Assembly (NCBI GenBank): GCA_018894105.1
Contig: CM032127.1
Coordinates: 7,704,223 to 7,768,222 of the forward strand
DNA length: 64,000 bases
Direction: 5' to 3'
Source of the DNA: Jacaranda mimosifolia
Taxonomy: Eukaryota > Streptophyta > Magnoliopsida > Lamiales > Bignoniaceae
Shown in pieces: positions 11,049-22,266 of this stretch; the stretch's first letter is position 1; each line of letters starts with the position of its first letter. The translations under genes and the position numbers were made by a program. The notes under the pieces are model-generated. The model saw only the letters and a program-made list of their open reading frames with translations, searched no databases and was not told where the DNA came from.

Positions 11049-13519
11049 ATGGTAGTTAAGGAGGGGATAGCGAGGCTACTCAAACGGCCTGGGGGTTTGT
11101 TAGAGGAGTCAAGTAGCTCATCCAACGATAGTTCGAATTACAGTAGCTCGAGCAGCGATCGCGCTGGTGGAAGGGATGATGTTAGGCCAAGCTAGGACCT
11201 CATGTTGCTTGGTCGACTATTCACCCCCAACCACTATAGTGAAATAGTGTCCACAATAACTCCTGCCGACATGTCGCACATTAGGCAATTGTACCATATC
11301 CCCGAGAAGTATGAACTTATAGTACTTGGACCGTCTGGTAGGATGCATCGACCTCCAGTTGGGGCTATAACTAAGTTCGAGGATGCCTTTCGATGTGGTC
11401 TTAGGTTCCCTTTAGCTAGTTTTATAGTTGAATTGCTTAGGGCTTTATAAGTGTGTATAACCCAACTATTGCCAAATTATTTCTCGACCACAGACAGCTT
11501 TGTGGTTTTAATGCATTTGTTCGACCAACCTGCCAACTTTGAAAACTTTTCGAACATTTTCCACCTTTTGATGTCCCGAAAGTCAGATAGTACCGAAGAG
11601 TCGAGTTTTTATTATTTCACTGCTCGACCCTACCGTAAATTTCTTGTCATCCCAGCCTCTGCCTATGGGTAAGAGTGGAAAAAACATTATCTGTATGATC
11701 GAATCGCTAGGGGCTTCAATATTCCAAGAGGGTGGTGGATGGGGCATGTCGAGATGCCGGATAACTTAATTCCAGCTTGGCCCAATACATTCATCCTGAA
11801 CCTAATCGAGTTTGGTCAAGTGGAGGCCTCTATGTTTATCGAGGAAAGAAGTTTAGTGTTAGCTGGCTTATTGCCAACTCAGCTGGACTTGCCAGCGGAT
11901 GATCAATTAGGTGCATTATGTTGTTGATGATTAGTTATTTTATCTATTTTTTCTGCTTGATTCTACTATTTATTTTTATGCTGTGGCAGATTGAGACAAG
12001 ATCATGAATCTCTCAAGAGTAGAAGCTTTGGCGAGGGTTGAAAGGAACGAGCAGCGTTGTTTGGCTACAGTGGCTCGTCGAGAGGCTGCTCTGGTCGGGG
12101 TAGCGTAGCCCAAGGTGATAACTCCTTCACCAGCACTCGCTTGGCCCGTGGCGACCACAGAGAGCAGCCTAGTAGGTCGAGGAAAAAAGACCTATGGTTG
12201 AGCAGATAGGACCTGTTCCTAAGAAGACAACAGTCGAGAAAGGTAAGGGGAAAGCCATGTGGTCGAGCTAACCCTCTAGATATGATTTATTTAGCCAGCA
12301 GGGGGACAACGTGTTATTCCAGCTGCCAAAACTACAGTCTCTAAAGTTCAAAACCCAGCTGAGCATGGGGACTGCTCCACTGAAAGTAATGATGGCCAGG
12401 CTATTTGCGTCCGACCAGAAGAAATTGATGGGACTAAACTAGGATGTTGGGTTCAGAGCTCTGGCTTATCACTCCAACATGGTAAGGTTGTGGTCGATAA
12501 GCTCGTATCGTCAAATTTGATTTGTAGGTCGTGTATTGTTCTCTTATCAGGCATTCTATTTTCTAGGTTGGCCAGCTGGGCTACCATTTTTATAAGAGGT
12601 TAGAGCTGGCACTTGCCGATCGTGAGCATTTGTAGGAGGGTGGAGACATAGAGACGTTGAGAGCTTAGCTCGAGTCCTTACAAAATAAGGTTGATGAGCT
12701 CAACAAAGAGGTCAATGAGCTTAATAATTAGCTTCGTTTGAAGGATAGTCAGCTGTTCACCAGAATTAAAGAAATGACTAGAATGGACGAGCTGCTCAAC
12801 TAGGCCAGGATGGATGTGCTGCATGGTTATAAGTCTGGTCAGATAGATGGTCGGAATGCGGCTATTCAAGAAGCTCCGGACGAATTCTACAAAAAATTAC
12901 TTTTGATACGACGAAAGGCGGTGCAACAGTTTATGCTGTGCTCAGCGTTCCAAGATGTGAGTGTTATTTTTTCTTTGGATGATGCTAGGAATACGTTCGA
13001 CAAGGCGGTTAAACAGCTGCAGTTCTTGGGCTATTCTTTTCGAGCTAAGGATAAGGACCATATCAGCCCCATCTTGGATGAGCAGCTATAGTTGTACCCT
13101 GAGGACAAGGAGACTGATGCTGAAGAGGGAGCTGCCTCGGCCTCTATGGTCGAGGGGATCGTAGAGGCTTCGTCTGTCGACCCCTGATCGAGGCATAAAA
13201 AAAGAAGGTCAGGTGGCAAAGAAGTTGGATAAGGTAGCCAAGGAGTTTACCTTTGCAAAAATAAGTTTGTGTTCGAGCTTTGAGTCGGCATGGTCGATGA
13301 TGCGTGTACCTTCTTTCGCTCGGGATAGGTTTTTTGGCCGACGAGGTGGGGCTTTCTCAACTGATGACTGCTGATGTTCCTATTGCTATTGCAATGCTTG
13401 AGTCGAGAGTGAACAGCCCTACGGTAGTTCTTATTCTAATTTCCTCGAGCAATGAGCTCGATCAAGCTATTGAGGAGGGTGCTCAAGGCGGACATAATGA
13501 GGGCACTGAATCGAGTTGA
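11049..13519 (+). pseudogene. Antisense gag-like ORF of the Tat element (gypsy-type transposon domain)
   Basis: On the strand opposite to pol, one frame from ATG 11049 runs to about 11930 with three internal stops (near 11191, 11448, 11670). It opens with a serine-rich stretch, then shows a domain I recognise from the family called putative gypsy-type transposon (Transposase_28): YHIPEKYEL, GLRFPLASF, an LLPNYFS block and WWMGHVEMP. A plausible intron (GT 11911, AG 11989) follows, then a segment with heptad-like leucine and glutamate (about 12640-12800), then acidic tails to 13519. Tat elements carry such antisense ORFs between pol and the 3' LTR; their function is unknown. The stops make this copy dead. 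Confidence 0.8.
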
Positions 13520-13789
13520 TGCTCTTCTTTTGATGTATTTTTTATTTCAATCCTTTAGATGGTTGTAATTGGGAATATTTGAACTTGAATAAAGTACTTT
13601 TTCCTTCTCTTTTAAGATATTTGTTTTGTCGAATGGCAATTGTTCTTAAGTGTTGCCCTTGAGTGTTCGTGTTGCTCTTGTGCAGCGAAATTTTTGTAAA
13701 ATTAGTTCAAGATCGTCATCAAATGAACCATGTTGATATAAAACATCGCATATTTTAATTCCCGTTATGCGTCTTTAATTTATTGGCCC

Positions 13790-14260
13790 AAGGCCTTTTG
13801 GTCAACTATGAGGTGGATTGTAAACGATCAAATCGTTTGCTTGATCCTAGCGGCAAAACCTCAACATGGCGGCTGGAAGCCTGCTTGGTCGATTTCGTGA
13901 TGGACTCTAAACAATCAATTCGTTTATTTGGTCTTAGCTGTGAAGCCTTGACTTGGCGGCTGGAAGCCTGCTTGGTCGATTTTGGGGTGGACTCTAAACG
14001 ATCAATTCATTTCTTTGGCCTTAGCTGTGAAGCCTTGACTTGGTGGCTGGAAACCTGCTTGGTCGACTTCGGGGTCGAATCTAAACCATCAATTCATTTA
14101 TTTGGTCTTCGCTGTAAAGCCTTAACTTGGCGGCCAAAAGCCTGCTTGGTCGACTCTAAACGATCAATTCGTTTATTTGGTCTTAGCTCTGGACCCTTAA
14201 CTTGGTAACTGGAAGCCTGCTTCGTTGACTTTGGGTTCGACTCTAAATGATCAATTTGTG
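13790..14260 (+). repeat. Tandem repeats, period about 77-89 bp, in the Tat element
   Basis: Five to six units share AAGCCTGCTTGGTCGA and GACTCTAAACGATCAATTC; the core recurs near 13878, 13967, 14056, 14140 and 14217. Because the period is close to a codon multiple the array stays open as a repetitive reading frame (13783-14208), but this looks like a by-product. Tandem arrays next to the 3' end are typical of Tat elements. Confidence 0.85.
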
Positions 14261-14339
14261 CAAGTAGGTATTTACGGGATGTGTTATAAATTTTCATTGT
14301 TGCGAGGAAATACAAAGGAGACTAATGGCCTCTTTATGC

Positions 14340-15735
14340 ATAGAATTTCTTTAGATTTATAGTGTTCCAAGGTCGCAGTAGCTCGTTGCCTTGCGTGTCT
14401 GCTAATCGATATGCATTATGTTTTGACACTTTGACCACGGAGTAAGGCCCTTCCCATTTTAGCTCGAGTTTTCCCACTTTCCTCAATACTTCGACCTTCT
14501 TAAGGATAAGGTCTCCGACTTTGAAGCTACGCCATCAAACTATTTTGTTGTAATGTTTCGTCATTTTTGACTGATACCTTTGTATTATGTTGTCGGCTAT
14601 GTGTCGCAGCTTGTCAATGGTGATGAGGTCGAAGGCCCTTTCTATCGTGTTTTTGATTGGGTTATAATGGATCACTCGAGTCGTGTGTTTCACTAGCTCG
14701 AAGCCGTGGACCAAGCTGTAAAGGTTGTAGCCTGTGGCTGCTCGAGAGATGGTTCTATATGCCTACAGTACCCCGGGGAGGTCGTCTACCCAACTTGTTC
14801 CAGTTCCTTCTATTTGAGTTTTGAGGTGGTCGAGGACTGTTCTGTTTGTGACCTTTGTCTGACTGTTAGCCTGGGGGTTTTCGATCGAAGTAAAGTGTTG
14901 GCAGATCCCCTACGGCCTCGCACTAGTTTTTCGTGTTCTTACTTTGAAATTGAGTTCCATTATCTTAGATCAGGACTTTGGGCAAGCCAAAATGATAGAT
15001 TATGTTCTTCCAAATAAAGCTCTTGATGGCCACATCAGTGATCTTCGGAACGACTTTCGCTTCAACTTACTTAGACAAATATTCGACTGCAATGATGATA
15101 AATTTTTGTTGGCCGAATATTTTTGGTAGAGATCTTACTATATCGATCCTCCACTAATCGAATGGTCATATGATTTGGATGTTTACCATTGACGCTGCAG
15201 GCTGGTGCAGCGTATTTGAGTGAAATTGGAAGGACGGACACTTTCTAGCGAAGTCGACGAAATCTTTTAATAAAGTGGACCAAAAATACCCGTATAGGAT
15301 AACTTTGTGCACCAGGAACCGATCTCCAGAATGATTTCTAAAATTGCCAGTGTGAATCTCATGAAGGACTTTATTTGTTTCGTAAGGCATTAGGCATTTA
15401 AGAAGTGGTCCTATATCGACCTCCAGTAAGGTTGTCCGCGCTCGTCGAGGGCAATTTTGGTTGTTTGCCCTCTGAGCCTGTGGGCTTTATTCCTATCTTC
15501 GGGGATTGTGCCTTGGCTTAAGTAGAGCTTGATTAGGTCTTTCCAGGATAGAGCTGTCTCCCCAATGCTTCCGACGAAATTCTAATCGCAAGTATTGATA
15601 GATGGCGTACAGGCGATGAGGAACATTATGGTTCTATCTTTGGTTCCTTTTTTCGAGCTAGCAAATTTTGAAAGGGCATCTACCCACTCATTTTTTGCTC
15701 GAGGTACTTAGCTGCTGGACTTGGTGGGATGTTTC
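14340..15735 (-). pseudogene. Tat-type pol remnant: end of RNase H plus integrase
   Basis: Reading the minus strand from 15735 down, there is an RNase H end (RAKNEWVDALSKFASS), a linker with LYLSQGTIPEDRNKAHRLR, an HHCC zinc-binding integrase N-terminus at 15390-15170 (EIH, NHSG, GYFW, CPSFQ), and a core remnant with HFTSIENPQANSQTKVTNRT near 14930-14870 and WVDDLPGVL. It closes with the C-terminal block KWEGPYSVVKVSKHNAYRLA and LLRPWNT at about 14345-14470. Several stops and shifts interrupt it. Integrase would insert the cDNA; this copy cannot. Confidence 0.88.
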
Positions 15736-15939
15736 CTTCCATTATTCCCTATCAACTTGGGAAGCATTTCTGTACTGTTAAGGCCTCGAGTGCTCAACTC
15801 TATCGCGCTTCAACGCTCCAATGGGTCAAACACCATGATCAACTAAATTCGCAGGGGTTGGATCAGGCCATTTCCCTTGGAATACGGCCTGGGCTTATTT
15901 CACATCTCGAGGGAGGCCATCTGGATTCTGGTTGGTCTT

Positions 15940-16224
15940 AATTTTCTTTGGGTGGCCTCTCCTCCAGCGCAGGCTGCGAAGTTGCATTGGCCACCGGCTC
16001 TAGCTACACGACATGTCGATTCAAAGCTGTAGAAAGTTGAGTAGAAATCTGGGCCAATATCTGCTCGCTAATAAGTTGCATTAATTAGGGCATAGTCAGG
16101 GTGACCACCTGTTCTGGTTGGGCACTCAACCCCGACGAACTAAGTTCTTGCTGAGATCGAGGTAGAGAAGAGCTAGACCTCCAATTTTCTTTTCTTCCCG
16201 AAGGGCTTGCCTAGTGTTAACCAT
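15940..16224 (-). pseudogene. Start of Tat gag
   Basis: An ATG at 16224-16222 (minus strand) opens MVNTRQALREEKKIGG, resembling gypsy gag starts, soon followed by stops. It sits 23 bp inside the primer site, the expected place. Sequence then jumps to the end of RNase H near 15735, so the rest of gag, protease and RT is deleted. Confidence 0.65.
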
Positions 16225-16246
16225 TTTCAATTGCGGACTCAAGTTT

Positions 16247-16264
16247 CCCACAAACGACGCCAAA
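16247..16264 (-). promoter_or_regulatory. Primer binding site of the Tat element
   Basis: Right next to the 5' LTR the minus strand reads TTTGGCGTCGTTTGTGGG, close to the TTTGGCGCCGTTTGTGGG found at this place in many plant gypsy elements. Confidence 0.75.
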
Positions 16265-17056
16265 TAATGAGGATGAGAATTGCTTACAATAAGGTCTACT
16301 GATGATTTTGGAGAAATCGACCTCTCTGGTCAAGTGATCGAACTCCTGAAGTAGTTGGGTTGAGTCCTACAATCACGGGCAAACGTTATGCTAGCCGAGG
16401 TGTCCTCGACTAAGGTACTCCGACGCTCAAGTTAGTGTGGGATTCGACTAGATATGATGAGCAATAGAGTGAGGGTTTTTAGTAGAGAATGGCATACCTT
16501 TAGTGGGGCTGGAAAAGAGGGGTACTTATAACCTTCTCCTAGTGAGGGATTTGCTTGATATGCCCTTAGCATGCAAAGAGGGTTCTTGTCCATGCATGAT
16601 GAGCCTTAAGTCATCTCCCATACTTGTACTATTCCAGATGTCTGCCTCTCCAGGTTTCATGGACAGAAAGTACACTGTAGGCGCGACTCCCGTTTGGTGC
16701 AACAGTATGGGCGGTATTGGGGTGGCATGCACCTTTAATGTAGAGGCATACTGCCTGTCAGGGTATTAAATATGGCCGAGGGAGGCATCTGTAGTTACTC
16801 GACCCCCTGGTCGGCCACTTGGTCGAAATTGTTGTGTGTTGGCGATCAATGGTAGAGGTGGCCGAGCATTGTGGTCAGATGAATCAGGCATCTAGCTTAG
16901 GTTCGCGGACTAGTTGAATGGTCGTAGCCTCTGTGAGGGGTCGACTTGGTTGACTGGGGTTTGCGACGTGATTAGGCCCCTAAAGATAAAATGGTCTTGA
17001 CGCTATATTCTTAGGTTTGCAGCTTTCGGTTGGGCTTCTTGGGCTGTCCCATATCA
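16265..17056 (-). mobile_element. Tat 5' LTR
   Basis: It is similar throughout to the two LTRs at 8997-10646. The plus-strand left end is TAATGAGG where the others have TGATGAGG, a mutated terminus. It ends GTCCCATATCA, next to the CATGG duplication. Confidence 0.9.
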
Positions 17057-18149
17057 CATGGATTATGACATAGCATAGTGGGCCCAGATTATATATTATT
17101 GAATGATAAGTATAGATTAATCAAGTTAATTAAGTGATTAAACTATGAATTTATGAAATTGAAACTTGAGAAATGACAATTGGGTGATTTGAGATGATAT
17201 AGACTAAGACTCAAAATATGCATATGCCTTTATAAGATTAGTAAACTTGGATTGTATTATTTTATGAAAATTTTGGGAATTATTGAGTTAACTGGAAGAA
17301 AAAAACCCTAATTTTATGTAGTTAAGATCTAAGTGGCAACAATTGGATTAATTATGACAATTAGGTTATTATTGTTGACTTGGATAACGTTATGAGGATG
17401 ACTGAGTAATTAAGGAATGGATTTCATTATTATACTAGAATTGATATAAACCTTGTAGTTCTTTTTGTGATAGAGACTTGATTTGTGTTTTTGTACCAAT
17501 TATGCTGAAATTACTATATTAGCCAAGAAACTCATGACTTTAGGCTACTAATAGTATAATTATAATTATTAAGGATTAGGTTGAAAAGGGACTTTGACTG
17601 TAAATATACTCTTTTGGTTAGATGATGAGGAAGTAGGTCCCAAGGACCCGTAGACAACTGACAGAAGTTGCATATTCTGAGGCTATGTAGGTGAGGGTCT
17701 GCCATTCTGGCCTTGCTTATATATATATATCTATTCTTGTGGAATGACCCCTGTGTGGGTTCAACTTGATTGTACTATACTGCTCTTGATTGTTGAAATT
17801 GCACTCGCTTGAGTTCCTATCTTTGTTATTGGAATTGTTCTTACTTGCGTGTTCAATTGTTATCTTTTACTTGATACTTATACCCCTATGAAGGTTGAAT
17901 CTTGTTGTACTCTACCATGAGTTATACCTGTTTTTTCTGGCGCCCATAACCTTTGAATGTTATATGTTATTTACTTGTTCTCGATCAAAACTTGATAGTG
18001 TCTTGTGAATTGTTATTGTTCTGAATCGTTATCTATTTCCTTGGCAGCATACTTGCTTTACTTAGTTCAGCTGTGCAGTGGGGATTTTCCCCTGGGCATC
18101 TATGTAATTGTTATTGATACTTGTTAATTGAATGGAGAACTGACAGGCC

Positions 18150-18335
18150 AAAGGCTTGGCCTGTACTCTAAGGATTTCCCCTTGGGTATCGATAGTGCGC
18201 CAAGGATTTCTCCCATCGCAGTGCAAGGGATACGCTAGGGATTTCCTCGTAGGTATCAATGGTATGCTAGGGATTTTCCCCTGGGTATTGGGTGTTGCTC
18301 TAAGGATTTCCCACTGGGCATCGCTGTGCGGCATA
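18150..18335 (+). repeat. Short imperfect tandem repeats inside the gypsy LTR
   Basis: Four to five degenerate units of roughly 40-60 bp share GGATTTCCCCTGGGTAT-like cores. Equivalent degenerate units occur in the related LTRs near 44825-44935 and 50885-51000 (opposite strand), so the array is a family trait. Confidence 0.7.
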
Positions 18336-19049
18336 TGGTCTGTATGGGCACAACCATGTGCCACGCTGCCACGCTTGGGTTTGAATGATATAAGGCGATT
18401 CTGAAATGCATGCTTGTCTAGAATTGTTGAAATGCATATGTTATTCGGGTTTGCTTGATAATACTTATTTCTTGATCGCTTGAAATCTGTTCTTGAACCA
18501 ATAAGGCAGGAGAGAATCCTATTTGCTTAACTTGTAAATGCTCATATATTGATCGTTCTTGTTTTAAAGTTTATATTATGATCTATTAAGATGTACTTTC
18601 CTTGACAGATCCCTATTCTTCACTCTATGAAAATATCCCTCACTAAGTCTTTGGACTTACCGCATTTTTATTCATTTAGCTCCTTAGACATGTTTAAGTG
18701 AAAGATTTGGACTCCTGAGTTGGGCTGGAAAAATGCTTTTGTAATAGAATAGGTGTTGATATATGTTAATGAGATCTTTGAATGTTGATTTGGTTTAGAG
18801 ACGCTGTGATATGTCATGAATGATGTTGTAGACTTCAAGCCTGTAAATATTTGGTAGATGTAAGAATTTGAATCCTAGAATGTACTTAAGTGCTTGTCAT
18901 GTTAATTAAGTTTTAAATTTTCCGCTGCTTTTGAAAAGTTTAAGTATGAAATCCTTTTGGGCCTATTGCTTGTTGATGTGTCTCAGTTAAGATTGAATTG
19001 AAGTAATATCTCAGTTTAGGGCTTATCCTGAGTGGGGTGTTACATAAAT

Positions 19050-20300
19050 TATTTTCTATTTTATATCTAGTTTAAGTACTTATGAAACATAAAAATAAAT
19101 AATAAATAATAAAATTATCATTTGAAGTTATAAATATATTGGGCCTCTAACATAGTTTAATAATAATTTAAGGTAATATATTTCTTCTTCTGTGGGATTT
19201 GCATCGGGTGTGTAACCTATTGCATTTTTTGCTTTCTTCCATTTCAATGTCTATATTATTTGCTCAAATATAGTATCTTATGAATATCTACATAGCTTGA
19301 ACCCGTAATAAAAGATATTGAAGAACAATTCTTTTTTTCCAATTTCACTACCCCTTCTCTCTCCTTTTAACATGATATCAATAATATTTTATTATTATTT
19401 AGATCTCGAATTTGATAGGTATGGCGATGGTAATCAATCTTATAGTTTCTAGTTTTAAGTTATTAATTTGAAGAACCAACAATTAGAATTTTTTTTCCCT
19501 AAAGGAATTACTACAGAATCGATAGCAAAAGCTCGATCTCTATATAAATAAATTATAATATGCAAGTATGAAATATTTCATATAATTTTTTTTTAAAATT
19601 TTGATAATAAGGAATAGAAAAATTCACACGTAAAACTTCAAAATTTTAATTGTATAAGTGCTTCACAAATTATTTTTTGCATTAGTTAAACTTTGTATGT
19701 TATAGAAAAAAGAAAACAAGTATATCTTCCCAATATAAGAGTAATAAATAATGAAATAATGGAATAAACTATAAATATGATATAAATCTATTTATTATTC
19801 TTCAATAATAGTTGTACTACTTGTAAAAGTCACATGGCTGGATAGATCCATTATTTTGGATTCCATTATTGGATGTTTTGGTACCTTTTCTTGAATTTGT
19901 TTGAGTTCCGAAAAAGTTTTGATACTTTCAGTTATGTGTTGTGAGTTTAGCTTGGATTGATTTGAGTTCTTGTTTAAATTTGTGATTTTAGATTGTTAGT
20001 ATCATTTACTAGAAAATGAGTTTTAAGCTTTGAGAGTAGACTCTATAGTTCAATTTTGAGCCATGACAATTGCACTCAATATTCCCAATTATTCTCTGTG
20101 AAACTTAAATCCACAATCAAGCCATTTACACGAATAAAAGTTTACCCACTTATCCTAACTTTTTCTTCCATTTTTTCCTTTTCTTTCTTTCATTTTTCTT
20201 CTTCTTCTTTTGGGTTTTAATTTTTCCTTTAGCAGCCCTGGCCATAGCCCACCGATGGGCGATGCGGCATCCATTCTCTCTTCCTCTTTCTCCTTTCTTC
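19050..20300. other. Gene-free spacer
   Basis: AT-rich, with a long pyrimidine tract at about 20155-20215. No transposon ends, RNA genes or credible ORFs were found. Confidence 0.5.
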
Positions 20301-20302
20301 TT

Positions 20303-20890
20303 CTTTATTTTAATTTTTCCACCAACAACCTCCCCAAGTCAGTGCTACAGCCTCTTCTTCACATGGCAACTCCCTCCCCACCCACCCCAAATTACGGATC
20401 TATTTGACTCACAAGGCACATCAATGTTGGCATATGGCATGTGGGACGACAATGGGGCGGTTTTAGCTGCTGATTAAGAATTTTTTTTTAAAAAAAGTAT
20501 CATATATTATTTTACTATGATTATTAGTAAACAAGCAGTAACTAACTTGAATTGCAGATAATTATGTAAAAAATTGTTTATGAAATTATCCATATCATTT
20601 GTAAAACGTAAGGGATTTAAGAACTAACTTGATATGTTATCAAAATTTGTTGCATTTGAAAAGGTGATAACAAAGTGATTTTACTTCTTTTATTCCTTCT
20701 TTCTAATTGTTTCTTCTCCAATTACATATTTATTTTTATTTCTTTTATTTTATCTTAATTTTTTTACTTATACTAAAAAGATTATTAAAATTATTTAAAA
20801 AATTATAATAATATATAAATATTTTATATTATAAAAAATTTAACACTCATATAGAATTGATCAAAATCGCTCATTAGTTTGATTGCCGTC
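20303..20890 (+). repeat. 5' flank of the membrane-protein locus, copy 2
   Basis: This matches 2489-3050. It is cut at about 20890 by the copia insertion; the similarity resumes at about 23181. Confidence 0.8.
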
Positions 20891-20949
20891 CAAAGAAATA
20901 AAACATCTTTTTAACATGTAATTAGCCACAAATATTAATAAAATAGGTG

Positions 20950-21384
20950 TCAATTACAACAATCCCCCACAAATCCATAGTGTTGGACTATCAAATTATC
21001 GTAACTTTGCAAGATTACAACTTTATCAAACTTAAAAGTAAGTTCATAACCTTCCCTAACTATTACAGAACCACTTATTATATTCCTACAATTCGTTAGA
21101 ACATGGTGCACCCTTAGCAGAGATAGTATGCGCCTCGAAGGAAACTTCAAGTCCACGTGTTCTATCCCAAGCACTTTGGTGGCAATTGAGTTCCCCATCG
21201 TTACGAATTTTCTATCGATTGGCTGGTAAGATACAAATAGCAATTTATTAGCACAAATGTACACATTTGCCCCAGTGTCAATTAACCAATTAAAAGGTTC
21301 ATAAATAGAAAAGAGTTCAGGTTTCAAAGAAACATATACATCAATAGTTGTTTGTGCAGCACTAGCTTCACTAGGTTCCCCCAC
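20950..21384 (-). pseudogene. Copia protease domain joined to the polyprotein end
   Basis: The frame holds WLIDTGANVYICANK, the copia aspartic protease active-site region (DTGA), followed by MGNS and a VLTN-RNIISGS block. After VVILQ it ends within 18 residues, next to the polypurine tract. In full elements integrase, RT and RNase H follow, so an internal deletion of several kilobases is implied. The frame is open upstream with the zinc-knuckle segment. Confidence 0.88.
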
Positions 21385-22266
21385 AACAATGTTGACCAGA
21401 GCTGGCCTAGCAGACTCAGGTTTAGTCTTGGCTTTCTTGGAGGGGCAGTCCTTAGCCCAATGGCTTACCTGCCCACAATTCCAGCATGGTTTGTTTGCTT
21501 TTGGTTTTCTTATTGGTCTTGGTTTTGTCTTTATTTATGATTTTAGAGTTCGAGTTAATTTGGTTCATTCTATTGAACTTTTTCTTCTCTTCAGTAACCA
21601 TATTTGCCTTAGGTAGGTGCTCAATCAGAACTTCATGAGTTTGATTCCTATGTTCTTCCTCAATGTTTATGACAATCATAAGATCATCTAGGGACAACTT
21701 CCCTTTTTGATGCTTGAGTGTCATTCCAAAATTTTCCCAAGACTTGGGAAATTTATCCACTATGGACATGACCACAAATTTCTTAAGAAGTTTGATTCTA
21801 GCATCAGCAGGAGCATGCTCAATATTGATTAGTTCATGTGTTTGTTCACAGACTTTCCCTCAACCATTTGATACTTCATGAACTTGGAAATAGAATACTC
21901 CTCAAGCCCTTGCTCTTCAGTATTATATTTCTAGTCTAACTCATCATACAGCGATTTAGCGGTGTATGAGTCGGAGTAGTATACATCGAATAGAACATTT
22001 GACAGTAACAATAAAATGATCCCTTGACCTAACTGATCTTTCTCAGTCCACTCAACTATTTTATTGTTGGAAGACTTTTCATTGTGAACCAAATTTTCAT
22101 TCATTGTTGCCAACGTTTGAAAAATTAGCCCCCAAACTTTTCTGGCAAGCCAGAAAGGTCCATTTTTGAGGACAACAATGAACCAGCACCAGAACCACTT
22201 GCAGATGAAGAAGCTATTTTCAAATAAGCAGTTTAAACAAACACTGAAAATTAATTTCTTCAAGAT
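21385..22266 (-). pseudogene. Copia gag remnant with CCHC zinc knuckle
   Basis: Two frames (21931-22263 and 21452-21775) carry a gag of the plant copia type, including EHRNQ and the lysine-rich tail. The CCHC motif CWNCGQVSHWAKDC is intact at about 21445-21487, in frame with the protease segment. Frameshifts or stops separate the pieces, so no full gag is made. Gag would form the virus-like particle and bind RNA. Confidence 0.85.

Larger units (their letters stand above)
8992..17061 (-). mobile_element. Tat-lineage Ty3/gypsy retrotransposon with three LTRs
   Basis: The insertion (8997-17056) is flanked by CATGG at 8992-8996 and 17057-17061, a perfect 5-bp target duplication. In minus-strand order it holds a 5' LTR (17056-16265), primer site, start of gag, the end of RNase H and integrase, a tandem-repeat block, an ORF on the opposite strand, a polypurine tract, a 3' LTR (10646-9779) and an extra LTR (9778-8997). 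A 3' antisense ORF and tandem repeats are known hallmarks of the Tat group (Retand, Grande, Ogre relatives). Protease, RT and most of gag are deleted, so the copy is defective. Confidence 0.9.
8015..19044 (+). mobile_element. Solo LTR of a Tekay/Del-like gypsy element, split by a Tat insertion
   Basis: The LTR starts TGTAACACCCCTAGAAAT and ends GAGTGGGGTGTTACA. The pentamer TAAAT flanks it on both sides (8010-8014 and 19045-19049), a perfect target duplication. Without the nested element (8997-17056 plus one CATGG) about 3 kb remain. Its two ends match the two ends of the LTRs at 36507-46856 and 50188-52977 in inverted orientation. That pair has a tRNA-iMet primer site and minus-strand pol, so this LTR reads on the plus strand. 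No internal domain is attached, which fits recombination between two LTRs. Confidence 0.9.

Noticed and set aside
13783..14208. 141-codon repetitive frame
   Set aside because: It is produced by the tandem array; the repeat period keeps it open and there is no start or promoter context.
14706..15129. Plus-strand frames of 103 and 61 codons
   Set aside because: They are shadows of the minus-strand integrase remnant.
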